NCBI RefSeq assembly: GCF_010728925.1
Contig: NZ_AP022608.1
Location: forward strand, 1,054,001 to 1,118,000
Length of the DNA: 64,000 bases
Direction: 5' to 3'
DNA from: Mycolicibacterium gadium
Lineage (GTDB): Bacteria > Actinomycetota > Actinomycetes > Mycobacteriales > Mycobacteriaceae
Shown: in pieces, positions 1 through 10,165 of the stretch
Position numbering within the stretch: the first letter of the stretch is position 1
Layout of the letters: each line of letters opens with the position of its first letter
The notes under the pieces: generated by a model
The model's input: the letters and a program-made list of their open reading frames with translations, nothing else
What the model was told of the DNA's origin: nothing
Databases searched by the model: none
Position numbers and translations under genes: made by a program

Positions 1-622
1 CCCGCTTGCCGACCATGACGTGCTGCCACAGCGGGACGGGTCGGTGTTCGTCGACAACCACCGTGGTGTCGCCGCGCACCGTCTGGATCCAGCCGCCGAA
101 CTCTTCGGCGTTGCTCACTGTCGCCGACAGACTCACCAGCAGGACGTCGTCGGGCAGGTGGAGGATCACCTCCTCCCAGACCGCACCGCGCATCCGATCT
201 GCCAGGAAGTGGACCTCGTCCATGACGACGTGAGAGAGGCCTTGTAGCGCAGGCGAATTCGCATACAGCATGTTTCGCAGCACTTCGGTCGTCATGACAA
301 CGATGTCTGCGTCGCCGTTGATCGACTGATCGCCGGTCAGCAGACCGATCTTCTCGGGGCCGTATCGGCGGGCCAGGTCGTTGTGCTTCTGGTTGCTCAG
401 CGCCTTGATGGGGGTGGTGTAGAAGCACTTCCGGCCCGCTGCCAGCGCCAGGTGGACGGCGAACTCGCCCACCACGGTCTTGCCTGCACCCGTCGGCGCG
501 CAGACCAGCACGCCATGGCCGTTCTCCAGCGCCTCGCACGCGGTCCGCTGGAAGGGGTCGAGACTGAATGCCAGCCCTTCGGTGAAGCCCGCCAGCAGGG
601 GCCCGTCAGGTGGCGTCGTCAT
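1..622 (-). CDS. helY: HelY-type DEAD/DEVH-box RNA helicase, N-terminal part
   Basis: Ski2/Mtr4-like superfamily 2 helicase, probably acting on RNA in the cytoplasm. The gene runs off the left edge, so only about 207 N-terminal residues are visible. Translation from the ATG at 622 gives the Q-motif region ([10 protein letters not shown]), Walker A (APTGAGKT), motif Ia ([11 protein letters not shown]), motif II (DEVH) and motif III (SLSAT), all intact and in order. The ATG lies inside the end of tatC (17-bp overlap), so translation is probably coupled. It is last in the pafB-pafC-tatA-tatC-helY run, an order conserved in mycobacteria. The family call is firm; the RNA substrate is unknown. Confidence 0.93.
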   Translation of the reverse strand, partial: MTTPPDGPLLAGFTEGLAFSLDPFQRTACEALENGHGVLVCAPTGAGKTVVGEFAVHLALAAGRKCFYTTPIKALSNQKHNDLARRYGPEKIGLLTGDQSINGDADIVVMTTEVLRNMLYANSPALQGLSHVVMDEVHFLADRMRGAVWEEVILHLPDDVLLVSLSATVSNAEEFGGWIQTVRGDTTVVVDEHRPVPLWQHVMVGKR

Positions 623-1556
623 CGACCACGAGCCGCGAGGCCGTCGGCACGGCGGTGGGCGCGTCGATCTGCTCGACACCGCCGATCGGCGCCGCCTGTT
701 CGTCGGGAACCTCGTCGAGGGCCTCGCGACGGGCTTTGCGCCTGTCGTGGAGGCGGGCGATCTGGATCGCGAACTCCAGCAGCACTGTCAAGGCCAAGGC
801 CAGTGCCAGCATCGAGAAGGGATCCGAGCCCGGCGTGAAGAACGCCGCGAACACGAACAGGGCGAAGATGAGGCCGCGTCGCCAGGTCTTGAGCTTCGCG
901 TACGGCAGCACCCCGACGAAGTTCAGCATCACGATCAGCAGCGGGAATTCGAAGCTGAAGCCGAACACGAGCAGCAGGTTGATCAGGAATCCGAAGTACT
1001 GGTCGCCGGACAGCGCCGTCACCTGGACGTCGTTGCCGACGGTCAGCAGGAAACCGAGGGCGGTGGACAGCACCACGTAGGCCAGCACCGCTCCCGCGAT
1101 GAACAGGATGGCGCCGATGGCGACGAACGCGACGGCGAAGCGCCGTTCCTTCTTGTACAGGCCAGGGGTGATGAACGCCCATAGGTGATACAGCCAGACG
1201 GGACAGGCCATCACGATCCCCGCGGTCAGCGAGACCTTGAGGCGCAGCATGAACTGGTCGAATGGCGCGGTGGCGAGCAGGCGGCACGCCCCGTCGGGTG
1301 CGATCGTCGCGCGGTCGGAGGCGGGCAGCGCACAGTAGGGGCCGCGCAGCCAGTCGCCCAGACTGGGCAGTCCGAAGGCGCCGTGGCTGTACCACAGGAA
1401 CCCGAGGATCGTCGTCAGCACAATCGCGGCGACGGAGAGCAGCAGGCGTGTCCGCAGTTCGTGGAGATGCTCGACAAGCGACATGGTGCCGTCGGGGTTG
1501 ACCTGCGAACGGCGCCGGCGAGGGTCGAGCTTCTTGAAGATTCCGGGGGTCTGCAC
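606..1556 (-). CDS. tatC: Sec-independent protein translocase TatC
   Basis: Polytopic core of the twin-arginine translocase, which recognises RR signal peptides and exports folded proteins. The 316-residue product has the conserved N-terminal cytoplasmic segment ([12 protein letters not shown]), then six hydrophobic helices, including the conserved FxxEFPLL-type stretch near residue 220. After the last helix there is a charged cytoplasmic tail of about 50 residues (from [15 protein letters not shown] on), a feature of mycobacterial TatC. It lies 50 bp downstream of tatA and overlaps helY. tatB is not in the window. Confidence 0.96.
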   Translation of the reverse strand: MQTPGIFKKLDPRRRRSQVNPDGTMSLVEHLHELRTRLLLSVAAIVLTTILGFLWYSHGAFGLPSLGDWLRGPYCALPASDRATIAPDGACRLLATAPFDQFMLRLKVSLTAGIVMACPVWLYHLWAFITPGLYKKERRFAVAFVAIGAILFIAGAVLAYVVLSTALGFLLTVGNDVQVTALSGDQYFGFLINLLLVFGFSFEFPLLIVMLNFVGVLPYAKLKTWRRGLIFALFVFAAFFTPGSDPFSMLALALALTVLLEFAIQIARLHDRRKARREALDEVPDEQAAPIGGVEQIDAPTAVPTASRLVVDDDAT

Positions 1557-1606
1557 GGCGATGCCTATGACGCGGCGTTACGCCGCGTGCGGTGGGTCTG
1601 CGTCGG

Positions 1607-1885
1607 TCAGGCCGGTCGCTGGTCCGGCGGCGCGTTCTCCGGGGCCGGGGCGGCGCTCGAGTCGGCGCGTTCCGAGGCGATCGGGGTCGGCGACGCAACA
1701 GGCCGGCCGGCCTCCGATGACGGAGTGTCCGGCTTGGAGTCGGACTGCATCTCCTTGATCTCGGACTTGAAGATCCGCATCGACTTGCCGAGCGATCGCG
1801 CCGCGTCCGGGAGCTTCTTGGCACCGAAGAGCAGGACGAATACTGCGATGACGATTACCCAATGCCAGGGTTGTAGACCGCCCAA
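1607..1885 (-). CDS. tatA: Sec-independent protein translocase TatA
   Basis: Small pore-forming subunit of the Tat translocase. It has one N-terminal membrane helix ([21 protein letters not shown]), the FGxKKLP hinge, an amphipathic helix ([15 protein letters not shown]) and a disordered Pro/Ser tail. I place the start at TTG 1885, giving 92 residues beginning M-G-G-L-Q-P-W. That matches the family N-terminus as I remember it and puts a GGAGG box 8 nt upstream. A GTG at 1894 would add three residues but touches the ribosome-binding site, leaving no spacer. Confidence 0.93.
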   Translation of the reverse strand: MGGLQPWHWVIVIAVFVLLFGAKKLPDAARSLGKSMRIFKSEIKEMQSDSKPDTPSSEAGRPVASPTPIASERADSSAAPAPENAPPDQRPA

Positions 1886-1893
1886 TTTGGTCA

Positions 1894-1900
1894 CCTCCAG
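1894..1900 (-). promoter_or_regulatory. tatA ribosome-binding site that decides a TTG start
   Basis: The minus strand reads CTGGAGG here. Its spacing to TTG 1885 is 8 nt, which is optimal. It abuts the in-frame GTG at 1894, which therefore cannot be the start under normal Shine-Dalgarno geometry. Confidence 0.7.
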
Positions 1901-1915
1901 ACGACGGGGACGAGT

Positions 1916-2884
1916 CTACCCGGCGACGCCGTAGGCGCTGAGCGCCGTGGCGGCGGATTCCCTGACCCGGTCGGCCAGCGACTGGGGTTCCAGGACCCGT
2001 ACCGCCGAACCGAAGCCGAGCACGAACCGGGTCATCCAGTCCTCGGAGGCGTAGGTCATCGCCGCCTCCCAGCCGCCGTCGGGCAGCTCACGGATCTCCC
2101 GCAGCGGGTAGTAATCGAACATCCACGAGGCCGAACGATCGATGAGCAGAAGTGCGGAGGGCAACGACGGGTCCGCGTCGAACAGCGACGTGTCGGGTCC
2201 GGCCTGCACGGCCGGTGGTGGCGGCGCGGAGGGCTCGTCGAGGACATGCGCGTCGACGATGCGGTCGAAGCGGAACAACCGCACGCCCTCAGCCGATCGA
2301 CACCACGCCTCCAGATAGCTGTGGTCGGCGACCAGCACGACGCGAATCGGGTCGACGACGCGGCTCGAGAGCATGTCGTGCGATGCCGAGTAGTACTCGA
2401 TCGCCAGGGCTCGCCCGTCGCGCGCGGCTGCCCGTACCGCCGCGGCGGCCTCACTTTCGATCGGCGCGCGCTCGTCGACCGCCGCCGCCGTCGTGCCCTC
2501 ACCATGTCCGACCACACCCGCGGCCGATTCGATCTTCGCGATGGCGCTGCGGGCGGCCTCCGGATCGACCATGCCCGGCACTTCGGCCAGCGCACGCAAC
2601 GCCACCAGCACTCCCGTCGCCTCGGGCGATGTCAGCCGCAACGGGTGGTCGATACCCGCGCTGAACGTGACTTCGATTGTGTCACCGGAGAATTCGAAAT
2701 CAATGAGGTCTCCGGGACCGTAACCGGGCAGCCCGCACATCCACAGCTGGTTGAGGTCGTCACGCAATTGCTTGACGCTCACGCCGAGATCGGATGCCGC
2801 TTCGGTGTAGGTGATCCTCGGGTTGGCCTGGAAGTACGGGACCATGTTCAGCAGCCGCACCAGCCGTGTCGATATCGCGGTCAT
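1916..2884 (-). CDS. pafC: PafC, WYL-domain transcriptional regulator subunit
   Basis: Partner of PafB in the heteromeric activator of the RecA-independent DNA-damage response (mycobacterial literature); despite the name it is not needed for pupylation. The product has an N-terminal winged-helix region (LVRLLNMVPYFQ, then the recognition-helix area VSVKQLRDDLNQL), then a WYL core (LAIEYYSASHD and the VDPIRVVLVADHSYLEAWC stretch) and a C-terminal extension. The start ATG 2884 overlaps the pafB stop as ATGA, so the two are translationally coupled. Roughly 322 residues. Confidence 0.92.
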   Translation of the reverse strand: MTAISTRLVRLLNMVPYFQANPRITYTEAASDLGVSVKQLRDDLNQLWMCGLPGYGPGDLIDFEFSGDTIEVTFSAGIDHPLRLTSPEATGVLVALRALAEVPGMVDPEAARSAIAKIESAAGVVGHGEGTTAAAVDERAPIESEAAAAVRAAARDGRALAIEYYSASHDMLSSRVVDPIRVVLVADHSYLEAWCRSAEGVRLFRFDRIVDAHVLDEPSAPPPPAVQAGPDTSLFDADPSLPSALLLIDRSASWMFDYYPLREIRELPDGGWEAAMTYASEDWMTRFVLGFGSAVRVLEPQSLADRVRESAATALSAYGVAG

Positions 2885-3885
2885 GCCCGCACCTCGTCCG
2901 TCTGACGTGCCTGTGCGCGCAGCCGATCCAGCACATCCGCCCGCAGCGCCTCGGGTTCCAACGCGACGGCGTCGGGACCGTAACTCGCGACCTCTCGTGC
3001 CAGCCTGTCGATCATCCCGATGTCCAGCTCGATCTCCTCGCCGGCCCGGCCGTTTAAAGTGCGGGGACCGATGACGGTCGCTCGGCGCCGCAGCGCGGTC
3101 GCGCGGCCGTCGGCGACCCACACCCTCGCGTGCCCGCTGCTCGGGAACTCGCCAACCGCACGCTCGACGATCTGGCGTAGATCGGTCCCCTCGGGACGTT
3201 GCACCGCTCCCGGCGGGCCGATCGTCGTCACCTCGGCTCCGATGCGGGAGAGCCGGAACGTGCGGGTGTCGTCACGGTCGCGATCGTGTCCGACCAGGTA
3301 CCAGCGTCCCCTGTTGGTGATCACGCCCCACGGCTCGACGGTCCGTGTCACATAGGGCTCGCCGCGCGACGGCCGGTGCGGAAACTGCACTGTCTGTCGA
3401 GAATCTATGGCGGACAACAGAATTCCCAGCACTTCCTCCGAACCTCGCATACTCGGCAGCGCCGCGGTCGACGTGATCGCTACATCGGAGTGCGGCGCAT
3501 CGACGTCGACCCCCGCGGCCCTCAACTTGAGCAGCGCGCCCTGGGTGGCGGTGATGAGCTCGGGAGACTCCCACAGCTGCGTCGCCACGGCGACGGCCGC
3601 GGCTTCGTCCGCGGTCAGCTCGACCGCGGGCAGCGCGTACGCCTCGCGATTGATCCGATATCCCTCGGTCGGGTCGAACTGGGAGACACGACCCGTCTCG
3701 AGCGGGATGCCCAGGTCACGCAGCTCGTTCTTGTCGCGTTCGAACATGCGGGAGAACGCCTCGTCACTGGCGCTGTCGGAGTAGCCGGACACCGTTTCGC
3801 GGATTCGCTCGGCGGTGATGAAGGTGCGCGTCGACAGCAAGGCGATGACGAGGTTCATCAACCGTTCGACTTTGGAAATCGCCAC
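2881..3885 (-). CDS. pafB: PafB, WYL-domain transcriptional regulator subunit
   Basis: First gene of the pafBC pair. N-terminal HTH (SKVERLMNLVIALLSTRTFITAERIR, then SRMFERDKNELRDLGIPLE), then a WYL domain (TRTVEPWGVITNRGRWYLVGHDRDRDDTRTFRLSRI, with the W and Y clearly visible). I set the start at GTG 3885 because residues V-A-I-S-K-V-E-R-L align with the M-A-T-S-K-V-E-R-L start of the M. tuberculosis protein as I recall it. An AGGAG box runs directly into this GTG, so Shine-Dalgarno spacing is wrong; initiation may be leaderless or at a slightly later codon. An upstream ATG at 3930 would overlap the divergent methyltransferase gene. Confidence 0.9.
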   Translation of the reverse strand: MAISKVERLMNLVIALLSTRTFITAERIRETVSGYSDSASDEAFSRMFERDKNELRDLGIPLETGRVSQFDPTEGYRINREAYALPAVELTADEAAAVAVATQLWESPELITATQGALLKLRAAGVDVDAPHSDVAITSTAALPSMRGSEEVLGILLSAIDSRQTVQFPHRPSRGEPYVTRTVEPWGVITNRGRWYLVGHDRDRDDTRTFRLSRIGAEVTTIGPPGAVQRPEGTDLRQIVERAVGEFPSSGHARVWVADGRATALRRRATVIGPRTLNGRAGEEIELDIGMIDRLAREVASYGPDAVALEPEALRADVLDRLRAQARQTDEVRA

Positions 3886-3907
3886 TCCTATGAGCTTAGG
3901 GTGAGTT

Positions 3908-4498
3908 GTGGGCAGTCGTTGGCAGGACACCGACGCACCCCGTGGCGACGCGTACGACGAGCGGTGGCGTCAACTGGCCGCCGCAGGTCAGAGTATCCAC
4001 GGCGAGGCCGATCTGATCGAGTCGCTGCTCCGCGAGACGGGTGGAAGTCGCGTGCTCGACGCGGGATGCGGGACCGGCCGGGTGGCGATCGAGCTGGCGG
4101 CTCGTGGATTCTCGGTGACCGGCATGGACCTCGACGAGGGCATGCTCTCCGCGGCCCGCGCCAAGGCACCTGAACTGCGATGGATTTTGGCGGACCTGAG
4201 CGAGGCGAGCGCGCATCTTGACTCGGAGTTCGACGTCGTCGCGTTGGCGGGCAACGTGATGATCTTCGTCGCCCGCGGAACCGAGGCGACGGTCATCTCC
4301 CAGCTCGCATCCCTTCTGGCGCCCGGCGGATTGTTCGTCGCGGGATTCCAGCTCACCACGGGCCGGCTGACACTCGACCACTACGACACGGCCTGCGCCG
4401 CCGCGGGCCTGGAGTTGGTCGATCGCTGGGCGACCTGGGATCGCGAACCGTTCCACGGCGGCGACTATGCGGTGTCGCTGCACCGCCGCCTCACATAG
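3908..4498 (+). CDS. Class I SAM-dependent methyltransferase, substrate unknown
   Basis: Cytosolic Rossmann-fold methyltransferase of 196 residues. The SAM-binding motif I is [16 protein letters not shown] near residue 45, followed by the acidic loop GMDLDEGML and motif IV-like [13 protein letters not shown] start at 3908, divergent from pafB and convergent with pafA: the stop (TAG 4496-4498) lies inside the pafA stop region, an 8-bp overlap of 3' ends. Nothing in the sequence identifies the acceptor. It sits inside the Paf cluster without an obvious link to pupylation. Confidence 0.85.
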   Translation: MGSRWQDTDAPRGDAYDERWRQLAAAGQSIHGEADLIESLLRETGGSRVLDAGCGTGRVAIELAARGFSVTGMDLDEGMLSAARAKAPELRWILADLSEASAHLDSEFDVVALAGNVMIFVARGTEATVISQLASLLAPGGLFVAGFQLTTGRLTLDHYDTACAAAGLELVDRWATWDREPFHGGDYAVSLHRRLT

Positions 4499-5849
4499 AG
4501 GCGATCAACCGCTTGACGCGTTCGTCGACCGAACGGAACGGGTCCTTGCACAGCACGGTGCGCTGCGCCTGATCGTTCAGCTTGAGGTGGACCCAGTCGA
4601 CGGTGAAATCGCGACCCGCCTCCTGTGCGGCGTAGATGAACTCGCCGCGCAGCTTGGCCCTGGTGGTCTGGGGCGGGGTGTTCACCGCGGCCTCGATTTC
4701 CTCGTCCGTGGTGATCCGCGCGGCCAGCCCCTTGCGCTGCAGCAGGTCGAACACGCCCCTGCCCCGCTTGATGTCGTGATACGCCAGGTCCAGCTGGCTG
4801 ATCTTCGGATCGGACAGCTCCATTTTGTAGCGGTCCTGGTAGCGCTGGAACAGCTTGCGCTTGATGACCCAGTCGATCTCGGTGTCGACCTTCGCGAAGT
4901 CTTGGCTTTCGACCGCATCCAGCTGACGACCCCACAGGTCGACCACCTGCTGGATCTGAGTGTTGGGCTCGCGGCTCTGCAGATACTCGACGGCGCGGGC
5001 GTAGTACTCGCGCTGGATGTCCAGCGCGCTGGCCTGCCTGCCACCCGCCAGCCTGACGGGACGCCGTCCGGTGAGGTCGTGGCTGACCTCACGGATCGCC
5101 CGGATGGGGTTGTCCAGCGAGAAGTCGCGGAAGGCGACGCCGGCCTCGATCATCTCGAGCACCAACGACGCCGTACCCACCTTGAGCATGGTGGTCGACT
5201 CGCACATGTTGGAGTCGCCGACGATGACGTGCAGCCTCCGGTATTTCTCGGCGTCGGCGTGCGGCTCGTCGCGAGTGTTGATGATCGGCCGGGACCGCGT
5301 CGTCGCCGAGGAGACGCCTTCCCAGATGTGCTCGGCACGCTGGGACAGGCAGAACGTCGCCGCCTTCGGTGTCTGCAGCACCTTGCCCGCGCCGCAGATC
5401 AGCTGGCGGGTCACCAGGAACGGCAACAGCACGTCGGAGATGCGGGAGAACTCGCCGGCACGCACGATGAGGTAGTTCTCGTGGCAGCCGTACGAGTTGC
5501 CCGCCGAGTCGGTGTTGTTCTTGAACAGGTAGATGTCGCCACCGATGCCCTCGTCGGCAAGTCGCTGCTCGGCGTCGATCAGCAGGTCTTCCAGCACGCG
5601 CTCACCGGCGCGGTCATGGGTGACCAGTTGGACGAGGCTGTCGCATTCGGCGGTGGCGTACTCAGGGTGGGAGCCCACATCGAGATAGAGCCGGGCGCCG
5701 TTGCGCAGAAATACGTTGGAGCTGCGGCCCCACGACACCACGCGCCGGAAAAGGTACCGGGCGACTTCGTCGGGGCTGAGCCGACGATGGCCGTGGAACG
5801 TGCAGGTGACACCGAACTCGGTCTCGATGCCCATGATTCGTCGCTGCAC
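4491..5849 (-). CDS. pafA: Pup--protein ligase PafA
   Basis: ATP-dependent ligase that joins the C-terminal Glu of deamidated Pup to substrate lysines. Glutamine-synthetase/carboxylate-amine-ligase fold: the N-terminus has the GIETEFGV motif with catalytic and Mg-binding acidics, then [20 protein letters not shown] and the basic [14 protein letters not shown] region, and a PafA-specific C-terminal domain. I place the start at GTG 5849 (V-Q-R-R-I-M-G-I-E), giving 452 residues, the length I recall for the M. tuberculosis enzyme. The upstream open frame to 5996 lacks family similarity. Paralogue of dop about 6 kb away. Confidence 0.96.
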   Translation of the reverse strand: MQRRIMGIETEFGVTCTFHGHRRLSPDEVARYLFRRVVSWGRSSNVFLRNGARLYLDVGSHPEYATAECDSLVQLVTHDRAGERVLEDLLIDAEQRLADEGIGGDIYLFKNNTDSAGNSYGCHENYLIVRAGEFSRISDVLLPFLVTRQLICGAGKVLQTPKAATFCLSQRAEHIWEGVSSATTRSRPIINTRDEPHADAEKYRRLHVIVGDSNMCESTTMLKVGTASLVLEMIEAGVAFRDFSLDNPIRAIREVSHDLTGRRPVRLAGGRQASALDIQREYYARAVEYLQSREPNTQIQQVVDLWGRQLDAVESQDFAKVDTEIDWVIKRKLFQRYQDRYKMELSDPKISQLDLAYHDIKRGRGVFDLLQRKGLAARITTDEEIEAAVNTPPQTTRAKLRGEFIYAAQEAGRDFTVDWVHLKLNDQAQRTVLCKDPFRSVDERVKRLIASM

Positions 5850-5856
5850 CTGTTCG

Positions 5857-5862
5857 AGACTA
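5857..5862 (-). promoter_or_regulatory. Candidate -10 element for leaderless pafA mRNA
   Basis: The minus strand has TAGTCT (TANNNT consensus) ending 7 nt before GTG 5849, so transcription would begin at or one base before the start codon. No Shine-Dalgarno box precedes the GTG, which fits a leaderless transcript. Inference from spacing only. Confidence 0.45.
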
Positions 5863-6001
5863 CTGGTTGCTGGTCGGACGCGGAGTGCTGCCGCGCCGAA
5901 CGACACTGTTGACGGTGTCGCTGGTTTGGGAGGGGCGCCGCGGGTCGCCGCCCCTGTGGATAACTCGAGCGCGCCTTTCGACTGATCTGTCAGCATGAGG
6001 C

Positions 6002-7603
6002 ATGGGGGGCCGAACGCGTCCGACTGTGTCCGATGCGCAAGCGTGGCAACCGAACTCGCTGCGTGAGGCCGCAGCCAGCTGGCAGGCCGCGGTGACCGAC
6101 GTGCACGCCGGTGTCGACGGCGTGATCCAGGGGGTCATCGGCGCGCAGCAGGTGTGGACGGGCTCGGCGGCCGAGGCCGCCCGTGACGAAGCCCTCACGG
6201 TCGGGCGGGCCTCCGATGCGCTGGCCCGGGCGATGGTGCTTGCCGCGATCGCCGCCCATGACGCTGCCGAACAGATCGCGATCGCCCGCTCCGCAGTGCT
6301 GGCTCTGGTGGGGATCGCCGAGTCCGACGGCTTCGCGGTCTCCGACGACGGCACGGTATCCGTCCACGATGCGCCCTCGTCGTTGCTGATCGCACTGTCG
6401 GGCGGGCACGGCGGGGTGGCCGACGAGTTGCTCCTCGTCCGGGCTCAAGAGCTGACCCGGCGGTTGATCGACGCGCTCGACCGGCTCGGAGCCGCGGACG
6501 CGGACGCCGCCCGCGACATCGAGGAGGCGCTCGCCACCCCGCTTTCGGTGCCCACCGCGACGATGCCCGCCGGCGCGGCGCCCGGCGACGTCGTGGCCGG
6601 CTGGCCCGTGATGGGCCAGGATCGGATCGCTGCCCAGATCGCGGCCATGACACCCGAACAGCGGAGCAAGCTCGTCGCCGAGTTCCCGCGCCAGGTCGGC
6701 AACACCGATGGCGTGCCATGGGAGATGCGCATCGCGGCGAATCGCACCAACATCGCCCAGGCGATTCTCGACGAACCCGATCCGCACCGCGCCGCCTTCT
6801 ACCGCACGCTGCTCGGTGAGGTCGACGATCCGGCAGGTGGCGGGCGTCGGGTCGACCGGCAGATCGTGGCGTTTGACCCGGCGAGAGCCTCGCTCGTCGA
6901 GCTCAACGGCGATCTGGCGGCGGCCCGCAGCGTCGCGGTGCTGGTACCGGGCATGAACACGACGATCGAGGGGTCGGCCGCCAACACTGCGACGGCACGC
7001 CGGTTTGTCGCTGCCGGCGGTGGCGATGTGGCGGTTCTGACGTACCTGGGTGGACCGTTTCCCCGAGGCAACCTCGTTTCCGGTGTCGTCGAGGCCGCCA
7101 GCCCGCGATACGCGCTGGACATGGCACCTCGGCTGGTGGCGTTCAGCGAGGACGTCGACCGCACCGTCGACACACAGGCGGTGGGCCGGGCGCCCGTGCC
7201 GGTCACCTACATCGGCCACTCCTACGGCGGTTCGATCCTGGGCACCGCCGAAGCGTTGGGCCTGACCGCCGACCAGACGATGTATGTCGCGGCCGCGGGC
7301 GCAGGTGTCGGAGTTCAGGATCCGAGTGAATGGCACAACCGTAATCCCGACGTGGTGCGCTACTCGATCACAGCGCCGGGTGACCTCATTCAGGTCGTGC
7401 AGGGCCTGCCGCGGGGTCCGCACGGCGCCGACCCGGATGAGATGCCGGGCGTAATCCATTTGGCGACAGGCTATTACGACGACGGCCGCCTCATGGCCGG
7501 ATTCGACGCGCACTCCGATGTGTTGAATTCGCCCTCAGACTCCTGGCGCAACATCCTGGCGGTGATCACGGGCGACCGTGAGCGAATCCAGATGACCGGT
7601 TAA
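6002..7603 (+). CDS. DUF1023-type alpha/beta hydrolase with helical WXG-like N-terminus
   Basis: Protein of 533 residues, function unknown. Residues about 10-110 are Ala-rich helices ([19 protein letters not shown], then [16 protein letters not shown]), resembling the helical hairpin that precedes many actinobacterial DUF1023 proteins and recalling WXG100 folds. The C-terminal half is an alpha/beta hydrolase: [11 protein letters not shown] for the oxyanion region, nucleophile elbow GHSYGGS, and a late His (WHNRNPD or [10 protein letters not shown]). No signal peptide is obvious. It is divergent from pafA, 150 bp away. Family assignment is by recognition of the fold and motifs. Confidence 0.78.
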   Translation: MGGRTRPTVSDAQAWQPNSLREAAASWQAAVTDVHAGVDGVIQGVIGAQQVWTGSAAEAARDEALTVGRASDALARAMVLAAIAAHDAAEQIAIARSAVLALVGIAESDGFAVSDDGTVSVHDAPSSLLIALSGGHGGVADELLLVRAQELTRRLIDALDRLGAADADAARDIEEALATPLSVPTATMPAGAAPGDVVAGWPVMGQDRIAAQIAAMTPEQRSKLVAEFPRQVGNTDGVPWEMRIAANRTNIAQAILDEPDPHRAAFYRTLLGEVDDPAGGGRRVDRQIVAFDPARASLVELNGDLAAARSVAVLVPGMNTTIEGSAANTATARRFVAAGGGDVAVLTYLGGPFPRGNLVSGVVEAASPRYALDMAPRLVAFSEDVDRTVDTQAVGRAPVPVTYIGHSYGGSILGTAEALGLTADQTMYVAAAGAGVGVQDPSEWHNRNPDVVRYSITAPGDLIQVVQGLPRGPHGADPDEMPGVIHLATGYYDDGRLMAGFDAHSDVLNSPSDSWRNILAVITGDRERIQMTG

Positions 7604-7651
7604 CGGTGGCAAAACCAGCCATTACCGTCGAACGACGGCCAGAATGGGCCG

Positions 7652-8536
7652 ATGTGGTCGCGCAGCGCCCCGGTGGACGGTTTCCGGCTCGCATTTGACC
7701 GATTCGGCGTCAGGGGTGCGCCGCCGGTGGTGTTGCTGCACGGCTGGCCCGGCAACCGCCACGACTATCGACGGGTTGCGCCGCTACTGTCCGGGGCCAC
7801 TGATGTCATCGTCCCCGACCTGCGCGGATTCGGCGGATCCGACAAGCACGCTGTCGCCGTCCGCCACTTCTACAGCGCCACCGCGCAGGCGGCCAGCATC
7901 ATCGGGCTCATCAGAGAACTCAGGCTTTCCCAGGTGGTGCTCGCGGGGTACGACGTCGGCAGCCGGGTCGCTCAGAGCGTCGCCCGGATGGAACCCGATC
8001 TGGTGTCGGCGTTGGTGCTCTCTCCCCCACTGCCCGGTGCCGGTGACCGGGTGCTGACCGCCCGGGCGCAGAGCGAGTTCTGGTATCAGGCGTTCCACCA
8101 GCTGCCGCTCGCCGCGCAGCTGATCGATGGCAATCCCGAGGCCGTCCGGGAATACCTTCGGCACTTCTGGTCGCATTGGTCCGCACCGAATTTCGCTGTC
8201 CCCGAGGATGATCTGGAACGGTTGGTATCGGATTATGCGCTGCCGGGAGCATTCACCGCGTCGATCGCGTGGTACCGCGCGGGTGCGGGAATGATCGCCC
8301 AGTCACTCACCGAATTACCGCCGGATCGCGCCATAAAGATTCATGTGCCCACCGATGTGCTGTGGCCCCAGCATGATCCGCTGTTCCCGCGTGAGTGGTC
8401 CGACCGCCTCGACTCCTACTTCAGCGATGTGGAGCTGCACGTCGCGTTCGATGCCGGGCATTTCACGCCACTCGAATGCCCCGAGCAGTTCGCCGAGCTC
8501 GTCCTCATCCGGGCGCGCCCGAGCGACGCCGCGTGA
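7652..8536 (+). CDS. Alpha/beta hydrolase, epoxide hydrolase/dehalogenase-like
   Basis: Protein of 294 residues with an epoxide-hydrolase-like layout. The oxyanion hole motif is HGWPG (HGxP), with VIVPDLRGFGGSDKH next. The nucleophile elbow is GYDVGS, so the nucleophile is Asp rather than Ser, the mark of epoxide hydrolases and haloalkane dehalogenases. The late catalytic His is in DAGHFTPLE. HGxP favours epoxide hydrolase; fluoroacetate-dehalogenase-like enzymes remain possible. It lies 48 bp after the DUF1023 gene and ends 4 bp before the convergent prcA stop. Confidence 0.85.
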   Translation: MWSRSAPVDGFRLAFDRFGVRGAPPVVLLHGWPGNRHDYRRVAPLLSGATDVIVPDLRGFGGSDKHAVAVRHFYSATAQAASIIGLIRELRLSQVVLAGYDVGSRVAQSVARMEPDLVSALVLSPPLPGAGDRVLTARAQSEFWYQAFHQLPLAAQLIDGNPEAVREYLRHFWSHWSAPNFAVPEDDLERLVSDYALPGAFTASIAWYRAGAGMIAQSLTELPPDRAIKIHVPTDVLWPQHDPLFPREWSDRLDSYFSDVELHVAFDAGHFTPLECPEQFAELVLIRARPSDAA

Positions 8537-8540
8537 CGGA

Positions 8541-9272
8541 CTACTTGGCCTCCGGTTCGCCTTTCCCGGCGTCCGCTACGGGCAGCAGCGCCTCCAGCGC
8601 CGAGCCGGTGATCCGCCGGAAGGCGCGACGCGGCCGGTTCACGTCCAGGACGGCCACCTCGAGCGTCGCCGCCCCGAGCGTGCGCGGCTCACCGTTGCCG
8701 CCGGCCTTCAACGCCTCGATCGCGATCTTCGCGGCGTCCGCCAGCCCGGCGTTCTCGGTGTAAGACTCGTTGAGCTTCTCGGCGATCGGTTCGGTAGTGC
8801 CGCCCATGACCACGAAATGCGGTTCGTCGGCAATCGATCCGTCGTACGTGATCCGATACAGCTCAGGAGCTTTCGATTCACCGAAATGTGCCACCTCGGC
8901 CACGCAGAGCTCGACTTCGTACGGCTTGGCCTGCTCGGTGAAGATCGTGCCGAGCGTCTGGGCGTATACGTTGGCCAGCTGACGCCCGGTGACATCGCGA
9001 CGGGCGTACGCGTAGCCCCGAGTGTCGGCGTACTGAATTCCGCCGCGGCGCAGGTTGTCGAACTCGTTGAATCGACCGACGGCCGCGAAGCCGACCCGGT
9101 CGTACAGCTCGCTGACCTTCTGCAGCGAGCGCGACGGGTTCTCGGCCACGAACAGGACACCGTCGGCATACGCCAGTACGACGACGCTGCGTCCGCGGGA
9201 AATGCCTTTACGCGCGAGCTCCGAACGCTCGCGCATCGCCTGCTCGGGCGAGATGAAATACGGAAAGCTCAC
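8541..9272 (-). CDS. prcA: 20S proteasome alpha subunit PrcA
   Basis: Forms the outer heptameric rings of the 20S core and the gate through which Mpa feeds substrates. 243 residues beginning with the conserved gating segment [20 protein letters not shown], followed by the proteasome fold ([20 protein letters not shown], then [21 protein letters not shown]) and the [11 protein letters not shown] segment. There is no N-terminal catalytic Thr, as expected for alpha. GTG 9272 overlaps the prcB stop as GTGA. The C-terminus ends in a Glu/Lys tail. Confidence 0.98.
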   Translation of the reverse strand: MSFPYFISPEQAMRERSELARKGISRGRSVVVLAYADGVLFVAENPSRSLQKVSELYDRVGFAAVGRFNEFDNLRRGGIQYADTRGYAYARRDVTGRQLANVYAQTLGTIFTEQAKPYEVELCVAEVAHFGESKAPELYRITYDGSIADEPHFVVMGGTTEPIAEKLNESYTENAGLADAAKIAIEALKAGGNGEPRTLGAATLEVAVLDVNRPRRAFRRITGSALEALLPVADAGKGEPEAK

Positions 9273-10165
9273 GACTCTCCCCGGGCGTCCGTGGATCGAT
9301 GCGTCGCATCCGGGCCGAATGTGTCTGCCCTGGATCGACTTTCGATGATCTGTCGGGCAAACTGCGCGATGCGTTCCTCCGGAACCTCCTCGGCTCCGTC
9401 CGCGCCGATGGCGACCGCGGTCGGGTAGATGCCGCGCACCAGATCCGGCCCGCCTGTCGCGGAGTCGTCGTCGGCGGCGTCATAGAGCGCCTCGACGGCG
9501 ACCCGAAGTGCGGAGTCGGCGTCGGAGACCTGCGCATAGAGCTTCTTCATCGACGACTTGGCGAAGATCGAACCCGAGCCCACCGACTGGTAACCCTCGT
9601 CTTCGAAGTTCCATCCACCCGCCGCGTCGAACGACACGATGCGGCCCGCGGCCACCGGATTGGGGTCGTCGAGGTCGTAGCCGGCGAGCAACGGCAACGC
9701 GACGAAGCCCTGAAGGGCCGCACCGAGATTGCCCCGGACCATGGTGGCCAGCCGGTTCACCTTGCCGGCGAACGTCAGTGCGACGCCCTCGAGCTTCTCG
9801 TAGTGCTCGAGCTCGACGGCGTACAGCCGGGCGAATTCCACCGCGATGGCCGCGGTGCCTGCGATGCCCGTCGCGGTGTAGTCGTCGGTGATGTAGACCT
9901 TCTGCACGTCGCGGCCCGCGATCATGTTGCCCTGCGTCGAGCGGCGGTCACCTGCCATCACCACGCCGCCCGGGTACTTCAGCGCCACGATCGTCGTCCC
10001 GTGCGGAACCGCATCCGTGGGCACGGTGCCGTGCTTGTTCACCGGAAGCAATTCAGGTGCCTGGCGCCGCAGCAGTTCAGAGAAGGACGACAGGTCCACG
10101 GGAACGGACGGCACGCCTGGGAGTGGAGAGGGAAAGGCCAGCTGTTCGCGGTTCGGCCAGGTCAC
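9269..10165 (-). CDS. prcB: 20S proteasome beta subunit PrcB (catalytic)
   Basis: Catalytic beta subunit. The 298-residue precursor has a 56-residue propeptide; autocleavage at [10 protein letters not shown] exposes Thr57 as nucleophile. Visible active-site partners include the [12 protein letters not shown] segment (Asp and Arg) and Lys in the VALKYPGG strand. GTG 10165 overlaps the pup stop as GTGA, so pup, prcB and prcA are translationally chained. Propeptide length is essentially that of the M. tuberculosis protein. Confidence 0.98.
   Translation of the reverse strand: MTWPNREQLAFPSPLPGVPSVPVDLSSFSELLRRQAPELLPVNKHGTVPTDAVPHGTTIVALKYPGGVVMAGDRRSTQGNMIAGRDVQKVYITDDYTATGIAGTAAIAVEFARLYAVELEHYEKLEGVALTFAGKVNRLATMVRGNLGAALQGFVALPLLAGYDLDDPNPVAAGRIVSFDAAGGWNFEDEGYQSVGSGSIFAKSSMKKLYAQVSDADSALRVAVEALYDAADDDSATGGPDLVRGIYPTAVAIGADGAEEVPEERIAQFARQIIESRSRADTFGPDATHRSTDARGES

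Noticed and set aside
1916..3121. 401-codon extended form of pafC
   Set aside because: The extra N-terminal part overlaps pafB in another frame; ATGA coupling at 2881-2884 defines the start.
5990..7513. 507-codon minus-strand frame opposite the DUF1023 gene
   Set aside because: No family features and it overlaps a coding frame with a nucleophile elbow; typical high-GC shadow.
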